From positions 1-64,000 of the forward strand of contig JAITLC010000136.1 of assembly GCA_031278095.1 (NCBI GenBank): a DNA stretch of 64,000 nt. The letters run 5' to 3'. Numbering within the stretch: the stretch's first letter is position 1; every line of letters starts with the position of its first letter. Below are positions 7,665 through 16,895 of the stretch, one piece after another. The translations under genes were made by a program, and so were the position numbers. The notes beneath the pieces were generated by a model. That model made no database searches. It worked only from the letters and a program-made list of their open reading frames with translations, and was not told the origin of the DNA. The DNA is from Treponema sp. (GTDB lineage Bacteria; Spirochaetota; Spirochaetia; Treponematales; Breznakiellaceae).

Positions 7665-9574
7665 GGCGGCGGCGTTTCTACAGCATACAGGTGACCATCG
7701 CCATGGCCATTGCCTCTCTTTCGGTGATCATCATCGTAGGCGCTATCCTCATTGCCTTCCGGGTTACCGAAGAGACAGCCCGTATTTCAAGCGGGGTGTA
7801 TACCCGGCAGCTTGTCAGGCAGATAACCAATAACATTGAGTTTTATATTGACTACCTTTATTCCGCCTCTACGCTTCTCCAGTCTGACGGAGGGGTGCGG
7901 GAGTATCTTGATGCCGCCGCCGATTCAGACAGGGATACTGCAGCAGCCAATGCGCTGCCCACCCTGAGCGGCATGATTGCTACCCGCCAGGATATTGCCC
8001 TCATCGGTATCTTCGGCTTTAAGGGAGGCTGCCTCCTTGCAGGCCCGCCGCAGGGTGGAGACGCCGCGGAAGGTTCCGGGCCCGGTCCGGGACTCAATCC
8101 CTTCATCGTTCCCGAAGCCCAGTCCTGGTATGAGACTGCCCGGAACAAGCGGGGTGAGGCGGTGATATCTTCCTCCCATGTGCAGAACATTATACAGAAT
8201 CAATATCCCTGGGTAATATCTCTGTCGCGGGAGATTTTTGATCCTGAAACCGGGGAAGGCAAGGGAGTTCTCTTGTTGGATCTTAACTTTAGGATAATTG
8301 AAAGGATATGCAGTTCCATTCAGCTTGGAAGGAGGGGCTATATTTTTATTATAGACCGCAACGGGGAGATTGTGTACCATCCCCAGCAGCAGCTTCTCTA
8401 CAGCGGCCTTAAGGGTGAAAACATAAGCCGGATTCTGGAATCCAGGGAAGGCTACTTTGCCGGTGAAAGGGACGACAGGGATACTTACTACAGCATACAG
8501 ACAATGGCCTCCACGGGCTGGAAGGTGGTGGCTGTCAATTACCGCAGTGAATTTGCGGAAAACCGGGAATCGATCCGCAGAACCTATACCTTCTGGGGGC
8601 TGTTCTTCTTTACCGCATCCATGCTTATTTCCATTATCCTTTCCCGGCGGATTTCAAAACCGATTATGAAGCTGAGAAGATCCATGATGGCTGTAGAGCA
8701 GGGGAACTTTGACGTTACCGCGGACATTCCTGCACAAAACGAGATCGGGGAACTGGGAGCGGGTTTTAATATCATGGTTGCGGAAATTAAAAAATTGCTC
8801 CGCCGTATCACGCAGGAACAGGAACAGAAACGCAAGAGCGAACTTAATGCCCTGCAGATGCAGATCAACCCGCACTTTCTCTACAATACCCTGGATTCGG
8901 TTATCTGGATGGCCGAACAGGGGAAACAGGATGAGGTGATTGACATGAGTTCCGCATTGGCGCGTCTTTTTAGAATTTCCATCAGCAAGGGGAAGGAGAT
9001 TATCGAAGTTGCCCAGGAAATTGAGCATGTGAGAAGCTATCTTACCATTCAGAAGATCCGTTACAAGGATAAGCTGGACTACCGCATTGAAGTTGATGAA
9101 CAGATACTGCGCTTCAGAATCGTAAAAATTATTCTCCAGCCTTTGGTGGAAAACGCCATTTACCACGGCGTAAAGAATGCCGCAAAATTCGGCGGGGAGA
9201 CTTCCCGGTGTACAGTAACAATATCGGGCTTCCGTACCGGGAAGGGCATGGATCTGATAGTAGGCGATAACGGCGCCGGCATGAGCGCAGAGATCCTGTT
9301 GCGGATTCAGAGGAGCCTCAGGGGAGAAGCTTCCGTGCACAAACCCGTTTCCGCAGACGGTGTTTTCCGGCCTTCCAATCCCGGCAGCGGGGTGGGGATA
9401 CGGAATGTTGATGAAAGGATAAAACTCTACTTTGGCAACGAATACGGGCTCGGCTTTGAAAGCCGTGAAGACGAGGGGACAAAGGTGTTTATTCATCTGC
9501 CTGCAATAAGCGGAGAAGACCCTCTGCCTCCTCTTCGCGGAGCTTCCGCAGAGGGTTCGGGAGGATTGCCATGA
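7661..9574 (+). CDS. Sensor histidine kinase (YesM-like)
   Basis: This 637-residue kinase has a first membrane segment (about 12-34), a large extracytoplasmic Cache-like sensing region with GRRGYIFIIDRNGEIVYHP, a second membrane segment (about 306-325), a HAMP linker, the His_kinase motif QINPHFLYNTLDS with phosphorylated His405, and an ATPase domain with PLVENAIYHGVK and GDNGAGM. The NPHFLYN type is the usual partner of AraC-type regulators. Four-base overlaps with the genes on both sides mean translation is coupled with the regulator and with the sugar-binding sensor protein. Confidence 0.93.
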   Translation: MRRRRFYSIQVTIAMAIASLSVIIIVGAILIAFRVTEETARISSGVYTRQLVRQITNNIEFYIDYLYSASTLLQSDGGVREYLDAAADSDRDTAAANALPTLSGMIATRQDIALIGIFGFKGGCLLAGPPQGGDAAEGSGPGPGLNPFIVPEAQSWYETARNKRGEAVISSSHVQNIIQNQYPWVISLSREIFDPETGEGKGVLLLDLNFRIIERICSSIQLGRRGYIFIIDRNGEIVYHPQQQLLYSGLKGENISRILESREGYFAGERDDRDTYYSIQTMASTGWKVVAVNYRSEFAENRESIRRTYTFWGLFFFTASMLISIILSRRISKPIMKLRRSMMAVEQGNFDVTADIPAQNEIGELGAGFNIMVAEIKKLLRRITQEQEQKRKSELNALQMQINPHFLYNTLDSVIWMAEQGKQDEVIDMSSALARLFRISISKGKEIIEVAQEIEHVRSYLTIQKIRYKDKLDYRIEVDEQILRFRIVKIILQPLVENAIYHGVKNAAKFGGETSRCTVTISGFRTGKGMDLIVGDNGAGMSAEILLRIQRSLRGEASVHKPVSADGVFRPSNPGSGVGIRNVDERIKLYFGNEYGLGFESREDEGTKVFIHLPAISGEDPLPPLRGASAEGSGGLP

Positions 9575-10590
9575 AACTGAAATTTAAAAGTACATCTTCA
9601 TTGATAATTCCTGTCATGCTGGTTTTGATTCTTCTTGCAGGCAGCTTTATCATTCTGTTTTTTACCCGGCTTTCTTCGCCCAGGGAGATCAGGGTTACCG
9701 CGGTGATTAAGGCCATCGCCAATGATTCCGAATTCTGGGAGGTGGTAAAGACAGGGCTGCGCGCCGGGGCTCAGGAATTTTCGGTAGACATTGACATTCA
9801 GGGCCCCTGGGCGGAAAGCGATGTGGAAGGCCAGATCCATATCATCGAAGGCATTCTGCGGAACGATCCTCCGGCAGCGTTGATTCTGGCGGCAACGGAT
9901 TACAAACGGCTCGTGCCTGTGGTTGAAAAGGCCCATGCGCAGGGGATCAAGGTGATCACCATGGATTCCGGAGTTGACAGCCCCATCCCTTTGAGTTTTG
10001 TGGCTACCAACAACATTGAGGGAGGGCAGAAGGCCGCCGCAGAGATAATACGGATTCTGGAGCCGGGGAGGAAGATCGCCATTATAAACCATGTCCGGGG
10101 GACAACTACCGCCATGGAGCGGGAGGCAGGCGCAAGAGAAATTCTGGAAACAGACGGCCGTTATACGATCCTCGGAACCTGGTTTACCGATAATTTTGAA
10201 GAGAACGCGTATTCCATTACCGGACAGGCGCTGCAGGATCACCCTGATCTGGGGGGGATTCTGGCGATGAACGAGATTTCCGCCATAGGCGCCGCCAGGG
10301 CTTTGCGGGATCTGGGTTTTGCCCAGTGGCCTGAGGATCCTGAAAAAGGGGTAAAACTGGTGGGTTTTGATCATTCCCTGGGGGAGATCCAGTCCATTGA
10401 ACAGGGGATCATCGCCGCGACGGTAATTCAAAAACCCTTCAACATGGGTTATCTTGCCGTCCGGGCGGCAAGGGACGGAGTGCTGAAGCGGAAACTGCCT
10501 CCCTTCATCGACACCGGCCTGGTGCTGATCACCAGGGACAATCTCTATGAACCCGAAAACCAGAAGCTTCTCTTTCCCTTTGTCGAATGA
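9571..10590 (+). CDS. Membrane-anchored periplasmic sugar-binding sensor protein
   Basis: The 339-residue protein begins with an uncleaved-looking membrane anchor (about residues 10-33, IIPVMLVLILLAGSFIILFF) followed by a LacI/RbsB-type periplasmic binding domain: VTAVIKAIANDSEFWEVVKTG, GILRNDPPAALILAATD, VITMDSGVD, EGGQKAAAEI, GILAMNE, KLVGFDHS. Because it lacks a free signal-peptide form and is translationally coupled to the histidine kinase, it probably presents bound sugar to the kinase rather than feeding the transporter. Three-part kinase, regulator and binding-protein sensors are known in Firmicutes and spirochaetes. The true transport binding protein is the next gene. Confidence 0.87.
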   Translation: MKLKFKSTSSLIIPVMLVLILLAGSFIILFFTRLSSPREIRVTAVIKAIANDSEFWEVVKTGLRAGAQEFSVDIDIQGPWAESDVEGQIHIIEGILRNDPPAALILAATDYKRLVPVVEKAHAQGIKVITMDSGVDSPIPLSFVATNNIEGGQKAAAEIIRILEPGRKIAIINHVRGTTTAMEREAGAREILETDGRYTILGTWFTDNFEENAYSITGQALQDHPDLGGILAMNEISAIGAARALRDLGFAQWPEDPEKGVKLVGFDHSLGEIQSIEQGIIAATVIQKPFNMGYLAVRAARDGVLKRKLPPFIDTGLVLITRDNLYEPENQKLLFPFVE

Positions 10591-10667
10591 GCCTGTTCCG
10601 AAGCCGACCGGCTTTATAGACAGACACCGGAGCTTGTTCCAAAACCTGACATTTAGGAACAGCCTCA
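10591..10667. repeat. Composite of two intergenic repeat types
   Basis: Directly after the stop codon lies a fragment resembling the right end of the GTCTGTCC family (ACCGGCTTTATAGACAGACAC, about 10605-10625, read in two parts) joined to a short element of the TGTTCC family: GAGCTTGTTCCAAAACC and AGGAACAGCCTC (10630-10666). Nesting of the two families suggests that one inserted into or beside the other. Confidence 0.55.
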
Positions 10668-10784
10668 CTGAATAATTTTTTTACCATTCTCAATAAATTT
10701 TTGACTATACGGCTTTTTCAAATGGGATTTATACTACTCATATGGGAATATATAAGTCCCAATAATCACTTTATGGAGGAAACC

Positions 10785-11876
10785 ATGAAAAAAATCGCTT
10801 TGGTATTACTGGTTCTGTTCGCGGCCGCTTTGGTGTTTGCCGGTGGAAGACAGCAGGGCGGACAGGCCGCATCGGGAGCGCCCAAAATCGCGCTGCTCAT
10901 GAGGAATATGGACGAGCAGTTTCTCAAGGACTATTCGGACAATATCCGTAAGCTCGCATCCGAAAAGGGTGTAGACCTTAACGTACAGGATGCCCGCAGC
11001 GACGGGGCCACCCAGCTTACCCAGTTGCAGACCCTGCTTAACCAGGGCTACAAGTACTTTGTAATCATCCCCTGCGTGTCGGAACTTTCCGAACAGATGA
11101 ATCAGCTCATCGCCGAGAGGGGCGGGGCGGCTGCCTATTCAAACATTCAGCCTACCGTTGCATCCCTCAAGGCCGGAAAGAACTTCTTCTTTGCCTCTTC
11201 CCCCGAATTCGTCGGCGGACGCTATCAGGGACAGCTCATTGCCGATTACTTTGACAAGAACGCCGACAAGGCTCCCGGCAAGGTCATCAACATGATCCTC
11301 ATTCTCGGACAGTTGGGCCATCCTGCCCAGGTAAACCGTGAGGCAGGACTCCTGGCGGAACTCAAGACCAGAGGCTACACCGTCAATGTGGTGGCCCGCG
11401 ATACCGCCAACTGGACTCCCGATCAGGCCCAGCAGAAGATGGACGCATGGATTGGCGCCTTCAAGGGCAGCTTCAACGTGGTCGCCGCCCAGAACGATGG
11501 GATGGCCCTCGGTGCGGTAGAATCTCTGATCCAGAACAGCATGACCAAAGCCGATTCCGCCGATGGTACCATTCTTTCCGTACCGGTACTGGGAATTGAC
11601 GCCACCGCTTCCGCGCTTGCCTCGATGAAGGAAAACAAGCTCTATGCGACGGTTCTCCAGGACGCGGTAGGCCAGTCCGCGGCGGCTTTCGATGTTATCC
11701 ATCAGAACGCCACCGGAACCTATAAGGCCGGCAATGCCGCGGGCGGGACTCCTGCGGCCACCGTTCCCATTGACGAAGCTCCTGCCAACGATGCTTCCGT
11801 CATCGGACAGTGCTACCTCGTACCCTTTGTACCGGTTGATAAAGACTCAGCTTATTACAAGGCTAACGTCAGATAA
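10785..11876 (+). CDS. Sugar ABC transporter substrate-binding protein
   Basis: This 363-residue periplasmic binding protein belongs to the ribose/galactose group. A signal peptide (MKKIALVLLVLFAAALVFA) precedes GGRQQGGQ, a start very common in treponemes. The two-lobed fold is visible in IALLMRNMDEQFLKDY, LLNQGYKYFVIIPCV, GQLIADYFDK, VVAAQNDGMALGAVES and VLGIDATASALASMKENKLYATVLQD. ATG at 10785 is chosen for GGAGG seven bases upstream; a longer frame from 10701 has no signal peptide. A terminator-like hairpin and a repeat separate it from the ATPase gene, which would favour higher expression of the binding protein. Confidence 0.93.
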   Translation: MKKIALVLLVLFAAALVFAGGRQQGGQAASGAPKIALLMRNMDEQFLKDYSDNIRKLASEKGVDLNVQDARSDGATQLTQLQTLLNQGYKYFVIIPCVSELSEQMNQLIAERGGAAAYSNIQPTVASLKAGKNFFFASSPEFVGGRYQGQLIADYFDKNADKAPGKVINMILILGQLGHPAQVNREAGLLAELKTRGYTVNVVARDTANWTPDQAQQKMDAWIGAFKGSFNVVAAQNDGMALGAVESLIQNSMTKADSADGTILSVPVLGIDATASALASMKENKLYATVLQDAVGQSAAAFDVIHQNATGTYKAGNAAGGTPAATVPIDEAPANDASVIGQCYLVPFVPVDKDSAYYKANVR

Positions 11877-11891
11877 GGTATGATTGGACAT

Positions 11892-11932
11892 GCCTGAGGC
11901 GCGTCCCTTTGCGCTTCGGGCGTGTTTGTTTT
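11892..11932 (+). terminator. Terminator or attenuator after the sugar-binding protein gene
   Basis: GCCTGAGGCGC (11892-11902) pairs with GCGCTTCGGGC (11911-11921), allowing two G-U pairs, with an 8-base loop and a T-rich tail GTGTTTGTTTT. It lies 15 bases past the stop codon, in the usual place for partial termination between a binding-protein gene and its ATPase and permease genes. Confidence 0.55.
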
Positions 11933-11935
11933 AGT

Positions 11936-12051
11936 GAGTCTGTTCCAAAACCCGGTTAGTTTTCAACAGACTCTTGGAAAAAACGGTCAAATGCCCGCTT
12001 TTTCCCTTCAAATCCAAGGTTGCTGTTTCAAAACAGTTTTGAGACAGCCTC
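11936..12051. repeat. TGTTCC-family inverted repeat element, 116 bp copy
   Basis: The left end is GAGTCTGTTCCAAAAC and the right end is GTTTTGAGACAGCCTC, near-complementary. The interior shares AATCCAAGGTT, a GGTCAA block and flanking bases with the 117 bp element at 42289-42405, showing they are copies of one sequence. Both copies sit just upstream of a gene. Confidence 0.75.
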
Positions 12052-12078
12052 ATGTAACTATGTCTTGTTGAGGTTAGC

Positions 12079-13584
12079 ATGAGTGAAAGTGAATTTGTTC
12101 TGGAGATGCGCGGGGTAACAAAACGGTTCCCCGGAGTGCTGGCGCTGGACAGTGTGAATTTTAAAATTAATCCTGGAACGGTACACGCCCTCATGGGGGA
12201 AAACGGCGCCGGTAAATCCACATTGATGAAGTGTCTCTTCGGTATTTACAAGATGGACTCAGGCAGTATCATCCTCAAGGGTGAGGAACGGATCTTTAAC
12301 AATGCCGCCGATGCCATGAAGGCCGGGGTTTCCATGATCCATCAGGAACTGTCCAATGTTCCCCAGCGTTCGGTAGCCCAGAATTTATGGCTGGGCAGGG
12401 AACCCCTCAATGTGTTCGGTCTTATCAACCATAAAAAAATGCTCGTCGATACCAGAACACTTCTTAAAACCCTTAATTTCGATTTTGATCCGGCAGCGCG
12501 GATGGCGGATCTTTCCATCAGCCATCAACAGGGCTGTGAAATAGCAAAGGCGGTTTCCTATAACGCATCAATTGTGGTTATGGATGAACCGACCAGTTCC
12601 CTGACAGAGAATGAAGTGGCCCACCTCTTCGACATAATCAGAAACCTCCGTTCCCGGGGTGTGGCGATTATATATATTTCCCACAAGATGGAAGAGATCT
12701 TCCGGATTGCCGACATGGTTACTGTCATGCGTGACGGCCGGGTAATAGGGGATTATCCTGTAAGCGAAATAAATGCCGACAAGCTCATCTCCCTCATGGT
12801 TGGCCGGGATACGGTACACCGTTTCCCGCCTGTGGAATCCGAAATCGGTGAAGTGTTACTGGAAGTAAAGAACCTTTCCTCAGACAATCCCCGCTCTTTC
12901 AGGGATATAAGTTTTATGCTTCGCCGGGGTGAGATTCTGGGCCTGGGAGGCCTCGTCGGCGCACAGCGGACTGAACTGGTGGAGAGTATCTTTGGTATCC
13001 GGGAAGTTGCCGGAGGAGAGGTAATTGTAAAAGGCAGGCCCCTGAAAAAGCTCAGGCCGGAGAAGGCAATTGGTGCGGGTATAGGACTGGTAACGGAAGA
13101 CAGGCGCAGTTCGGGGATCTTTCCCCTGCTCAATGTAACGGTCAACACTGCCATTGCCTCCCTGAATAATTACAAAAACAGGGCCGGTCTTCTGGATCAC
13201 AAAAGGCTTACCGCCGTTGCCAATACCCAGAATCAGCAGCTCCGTACAAAGACTCCTTCAATGGGTACGCTGGTACAGAATCTGTCGGGAGGAAACCAGC
13301 AGAAGGTGATCCTTTCCCGCTGGCTTATGACGCTGCCTGACATACTTATCATGGATGAACCCACACGGGGCATTGATGTCGGGGCCAAGTACGAGATCTA
13401 TACGATCATGGCGGAACTGGTAAAACAGGGCAAGGCGATCATCATGGTGTCCAGCGAGATGCCTGAACTCATCGGCATGAGCCACCGGATAGCGGTGCTC
13501 TGCGCGGGACGGCTTACGGGAATTTTGGAACGGAAAGACGTAAATCAGGAAGAAGTCATGCGTTATGCAACTCAGTTCGGATAA
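12079..13584 (+). CDS. Sugar ABC transporter ATP-binding protein (double ATPase)
   Basis: This 501-residue protein carries two ABC ATPase domains as in MglA and RbsA. The first has Walker A GENGAGKST (40-48) and Walker B IVVMDEPTSSLT. The second begins with GLGGLVGAQRTELVES, the degenerate Walker A normal for this family, and has LSGGNQQKVILSRW and ILIMDEPTRGIDVGAKYEIY. It powers uptake by the permease encoded 22 bases downstream. The ATG at 12079 is preceded by TTGAGGTTAGC, a modest ribosome site. Confidence 0.94.
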   Translation: MSESEFVLEMRGVTKRFPGVLALDSVNFKINPGTVHALMGENGAGKSTLMKCLFGIYKMDSGSIILKGEERIFNNAADAMKAGVSMIHQELSNVPQRSVAQNLWLGREPLNVFGLINHKKMLVDTRTLLKTLNFDFDPAARMADLSISHQQGCEIAKAVSYNASIVVMDEPTSSLTENEVAHLFDIIRNLRSRGVAIIYISHKMEEIFRIADMVTVMRDGRVIGDYPVSEINADKLISLMVGRDTVHRFPPVESEIGEVLLEVKNLSSDNPRSFRDISFMLRRGEILGLGGLVGAQRTELVESIFGIREVAGGEVIVKGRPLKKLRPEKAIGAGIGLVTEDRRSSGIFPLLNVTVNTAIASLNNYKNRAGLLDHKRLTAVANTQNQQLRTKTPSMGTLVQNLSGGNQQKVILSRWLMTLPDILIMDEPTRGIDVGAKYEIYTIMAELVKQGKAIIMVSSEMPELIGMSHRIAVLCAGRLTGILERKDVNQEEVMRYATQFG

Positions 13585-13606
13585 ACGAAAAAAAAGGGGA
13601 GTGATC

Positions 13607-14599
13607 ATGAATAATGTATCGTGGAAACAGTTTTTAAGCAAATATACCACCTTTGTTACCTTTGTGGTGCTGGTATTCGTATTGGCCATACTTACCAGAG
13701 GCCGGGCCCTGACCTGGGATTCGATAAAAACTCTGATCATCGCGGAATCGGTGCGGGCCTTTGCGTCTCTGGGAGTGGGGATGATCATCATCACCAAGGG
13801 CATAGACCTTTCCATAGGGTATGTTGTTTGTCTTACCGCTTCTGTCGCCGCTTCCTTTGCACAGATACCGGAGTATGAAACGGCCCTCTACTACGGTCAC
13901 AGTTTTCCCCTGGCCGTTCCGATTCTTGCGGGTATCCTCGCCGGGGGTCTCTTCGGGCTTTTTAACGGTGTCCTCGTAGCCTACGGAAAGCTGCCGCCCT
14001 TTATCGCAACGCTGGGAACAATGTCCATCGCCCGCGGTATACAGCTTATCTACACAAAGGCTGCCATTGTTAGCTCCCTTACCCCCCAGTTCAAGTCTCT
14101 GGCGCAGAGTTCCATCGGTCCTTCGTTCTTTCAAATTCCATATCTGGGAATCTTTGTAGCGATCATCACATTCATAATATGGGTGTTCCTCAAGCATACC
14201 AAGCAGGGTACCAACTTCTATGCCATAGGCGGGAACGCACAGGCCGCCAGGGTTTCCGGGATCAATGTAGAACGCGATCTGGTCTGTGTGTACTTATATG
14301 CGGGGCTTCTCTATGGCTGCGCAGGAGTACTGCAGGCCGGCCGTCTGGGTCTTGCCAATGCCCTCACCGCAAACGGCATGGAACTGGATGCCATTGCCGC
14401 AGTAACCGTGGGAGGAGTTTCCCAGAACGGCGGTGTCGGTACCGTTGGAGGCATGATCATCGGGGTATTTACCATGGGCCTCATCAACTACGGGATGAGT
14501 TTTCTCATGATAGATTCTTACTATCAATTGCTGGTCAAGGGCGGTATAATCATTGCCGCCGTATTCTTTGACATGAAGAAATATGCCAAACGGGCATAG
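13607..14599 (+). CDS. Sugar ABC transporter permease
   Basis: The 330-residue inner-membrane protein belongs to the RbsC/MglC family. It has repeated hydrophobic segments, GVGMIIITKGIDLSIGYVV near the N-terminus, the glycine-rich GLFNGVLVAYGKLPPFIATLGTMSIARG, and the cytoplasmic coupling segment FYAIGGNAQAARVSGINVE. ATG at 13607 follows AAAGGGGAG; an ATG at 13565 would overlap the ATPase gene. A single permease gene implies a homodimeric membrane part. Gene order binding protein, ATPase, permease is standard. Confidence 0.93.
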   Translation: MNNVSWKQFLSKYTTFVTFVVLVFVLAILTRGRALTWDSIKTLIIAESVRAFASLGVGMIIITKGIDLSIGYVVCLTASVAASFAQIPEYETALYYGHSFPLAVPILAGILAGGLFGLFNGVLVAYGKLPPFIATLGTMSIARGIQLIYTKAAIVSSLTPQFKSLAQSSIGPSFFQIPYLGIFVAIITFIIWVFLKHTKQGTNFYAIGGNAQAARVSGINVERDLVCVYLYAGLLYGCAGVLQAGRLGLANALTANGMELDAIAAVTVGGVSQNGGVGTVGGMIIGVFTMGLINYGMSFLMIDSYYQLLVKGGIIIAAVFFDMKKYAKRA

Positions 14600-14608
14600 G
14601 GGTTGGTT

Positions 14609-15616
14609 ATGGGCGATTCAGGTATTTCAATCGATTCAAAAAAAGTTCCCCATATCAGGCTGTCCTCCGGGGAAGAGGTTCCCTGTATGGGAATGGGAAC
14701 ATTCGGTTCCGACAAGTATTCGCCTGACGAAGTTTCCGCGGCTGTTGCCGGGGCAATCCGTTATGGATACCGTTTTTTTGACTGCGCTTCGGTATACGGC
14801 AATGAGAATCTTATCGGTAAAGTTTTTGAAGAGGCTTTTATTTCCGGGATTGTAAAACGGGAAGAACTTTTCATCACCTCAAAGCTGTGGAACGATATGC
14901 ACGGGAAGGGGGATGTGCTCCTCTCTCTGGCAAAGACCCTGCGGGATCTGCGGCTTGAGAGTATAGACCTCTACTTTATCCATTGGCCTTTTCCAAATTA
15001 CCACGCGCCGGGGGTGGGCAGGGACGCCCGCGATCCCAATTCGGTTCCCTTTTCTACGGAACGTTTTATGGCTACCTGGGCTCAGATGGAAAGGATCGCT
15101 GACATGGGCCTGGCCCGTTACATCGGTATGTCCAACATGACCATACCCAAGCTTGAGGCGGTGCTGCCTCTCTGCAGGATCAAGCCCGCCTTCATCGAGA
15201 TGGAACAGCATCCTTCTTTCCAGCAGCCGGAACTTTTCGAGTACTGCCGCGGCAGGGGAATTGTTGTTATCGGCTACTGCCCTCTGGGGAGCCCCAACCG
15301 GCCCGAGCGGGACAAGACGCCCGGCGATGTGGCGGACATGGATTTGCCGGAGGTCAGGGCCATTGCCCGGGCCCGCGGCATTCATCCGGCCCGGGTCTGC
15401 CTCAAATGGGCCGTTCAGCGGGGAAGCATACCCATTCCCTTCTCCGTTCACGAAAAGAACTATCAGGCTAATCTTTCCTGCATCATGCAGGATCCTTTAA
15501 GCGAAAAAGAGATGGAAGAGATGAAGAAGGCCGAACGGAACTGCCGTCTGGTCAAGGGCCAGGTGTTTCTCTGGGCCGGAGCTTCAGGCTGGGAGGATCT
15601 CTGGGATCCCGTCTAG
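14609..15616 (+). CDS. Aldo/keto reductase
   Basis: The 335-residue NADPH-dependent oxidoreductase shows the AKR pattern: MGMGTFGSD, AIRYGYRFFDCASVYGNE with the catalytic Asp and Tyr, LFITSKLW with the lysine, DLYFIHWPFP with the catalytic His, and YIGMSNM. C-terminal IPFSVHEKNYQAN is the cofactor phosphate region. It probably reduces or oxidises the sugar, or a keto-sugar, brought in by the transporter encoded 9 bases upstream. I use ATG at 14609 behind AGGGG rather than the TTG at 14603. Confidence 0.9.
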   Translation: MGDSGISIDSKKVPHIRLSSGEEVPCMGMGTFGSDKYSPDEVSAAVAGAIRYGYRFFDCASVYGNENLIGKVFEEAFISGIVKREELFITSKLWNDMHGKGDVLLSLAKTLRDLRLESIDLYFIHWPFPNYHAPGVGRDARDPNSVPFSTERFMATWAQMERIADMGLARYIGMSNMTIPKLEAVLPLCRIKPAFIEMEQHPSFQQPELFEYCRGRGIVVIGYCPLGSPNRPERDKTPGDVADMDLPEVRAIARARGIHPARVCLKWAVQRGSIPIPFSVHEKNYQANLSCIMQDPLSEKEMEEMKKAERNCRLVKGQVFLWAGASGWEDLWDPV

Positions 15617-15631
15617 AGCTGTACTTCTATT

Positions 15632-16843
15632 CTAATAGAGCAGTCCATGCCCCAGATTTTCCGCTCTGTCCAAATCGGCCTTTGCCTTGCGCTCATCGCC
15701 CTTTGTCTGCCATGCCTTGCCGCGGAGGTAATAATGAAAACCCCGGTTGGGTTCGAGCAGGATAGCGCGGTCTGAGTCCACAAAAGCCTGATTTACATTT
15801 CCAACTGAAACATAAAGCGCGCTGCGGTACGAAAAGATATAGGCATTGCGCGGGTCGAGTTTTACCGCATGGTTAAGGTCGATAAACGCCGCTTCCGTTT
15901 CTCCGCGAAAAACCCGGCAGTAGCCCCGGACCGCCCAGGCATATGAATTTCCCGGTTCGAGTTTTATCGCCTCTGAATAATCGGCAAGGGCCGCTTCATA
16001 GTCATCCTGCTCAAAATAAAAATTTCCGCGTTTGATGTAATCCCGGGCCGTTGCGGGATCGAAACCGGGCGAAGGCTCCGGCGCCGGATCGGGGCCGGGC
16101 GCCGGTTTGGCGCCAAGATATACATCCTTGTAATACTGTGTATAAACGGCGGGATGCTGTTTGCCGCTTGTTTCTCTTTCCACGTCTTCGCCTGTTTTTT
16201 TAAACACCTGCATTATTTCAATGCCCGGTTCGGCCAGGTGTTTGATAAACGCCCCGGTAAAAACACTGTTCCTTCCGGAGCCGTCAACGGCGGACATTCC
16301 TTCGCCGGTGGCATATACGACAATGCTGCCGTTGGGCCGATGGGTGATGACGGTAAGACCCTTTTTGGCCCCCGGGCTCCAGTCGAACGGATTGTCGCGG
16401 CAGGAGTCGAGGACGACAACATTCACTTCGTTTGCGGCGGCGTTAAGTTCATCAAGGGCATTTTGCAGGGAAAGCGCCTGCCGGGGCAGATCCGTTTCGC
16501 TTTCGATAGCGGCGTCCACCGGAATTAAATAATTCCGGCCCTGCGACTGGACGCCGTGTCCCGAATAAAACAAAAAGCCGTAGGAACCGGGGGAGGCCCG
16601 GAGCCGCGCTTTGAGGGCCGCGACGGCATCGGTCATCCGCTTGAGGCTGCCGTTGTTCACCGTATCAACCTTGAACCCGAGCGATTCGAGGACCGTTTTC
16701 ATATCGGCGGCATCGTTCAAGGGGTTTTTAAGTTTTGTCACGGTCCGGTAATCCGCGTTCCCGATGACGAGGGCGAATTTATGCTGAGCGGCGGCGGGAA
16801 AAGCGAGAAAAGCGGCAAACAGCAAAACGGAAACATTTTTCAT
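15632..16843 (-). CDS. Secreted caspase-like (C14) protease with TPR repeats
   Basis: The 403-residue protein has a signal peptide (residues 1-20, ending AAAQ), then a caspase-fold domain: KFALVIGNADY, LKNPLNDAADM, the catalytic histidine in FYSGHGVQ (His96) and the catalytic cysteine in VVLDSCRDNPF (Cys148). A Pro-rich linker (about 262-275) leads to three to four TPR units (about 280-400: RGNFYFEQDDYEAALADYSEAI and similar). Metacaspase-type enzymes cut after basic residues, and TPRs bind partner proteins. I start at ATG 16843 because the signal peptide begins there; no strong ribosome site is seen. It is transcribed away from the papain-like protease gene. Confidence 0.88.
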   Translation of the reverse strand: MKNVSVLLFAAFLAFPAAAQHKFALVIGNADYRTVTKLKNPLNDAADMKTVLESLGFKVDTVNNGSLKRMTDAVAALKARLRASPGSYGFLFYSGHGVQSQGRNYLIPVDAAIESETDLPRQALSLQNALDELNAAANEVNVVVLDSCRDNPFDWSPGAKKGLTVITHRPNGSIVVYATGEGMSAVDGSGRNSVFTGAFIKHLAEPGIEIMQVFKKTGEDVERETSGKQHPAVYTQYYKDVYLGAKPAPGPDPAPEPSPGFDPATARDYIKRGNFYFEQDDYEAALADYSEAIKLEPGNSYAWAVRGYCRVFRGETEAAFIDLNHAVKLDPRNAYIFSYRSALYVSVGNVNQAFVDSDRAILLEPNRGFHYYLRGKAWQTKGDERKAKADLDRAENLGHGLLY

Positions 16844-16895
16844 TTTTAATATGAGACTATACAGTGTTTCCGGTTTCTTGTAAACTTGCAGCCGC

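Noticed and set aside
12940-12990. Missing Walker A in the second half of the sugar ABC ATPase as a mutation
   Set aside because: A degenerate second Walker A is normal in this sugar-ATPase family.
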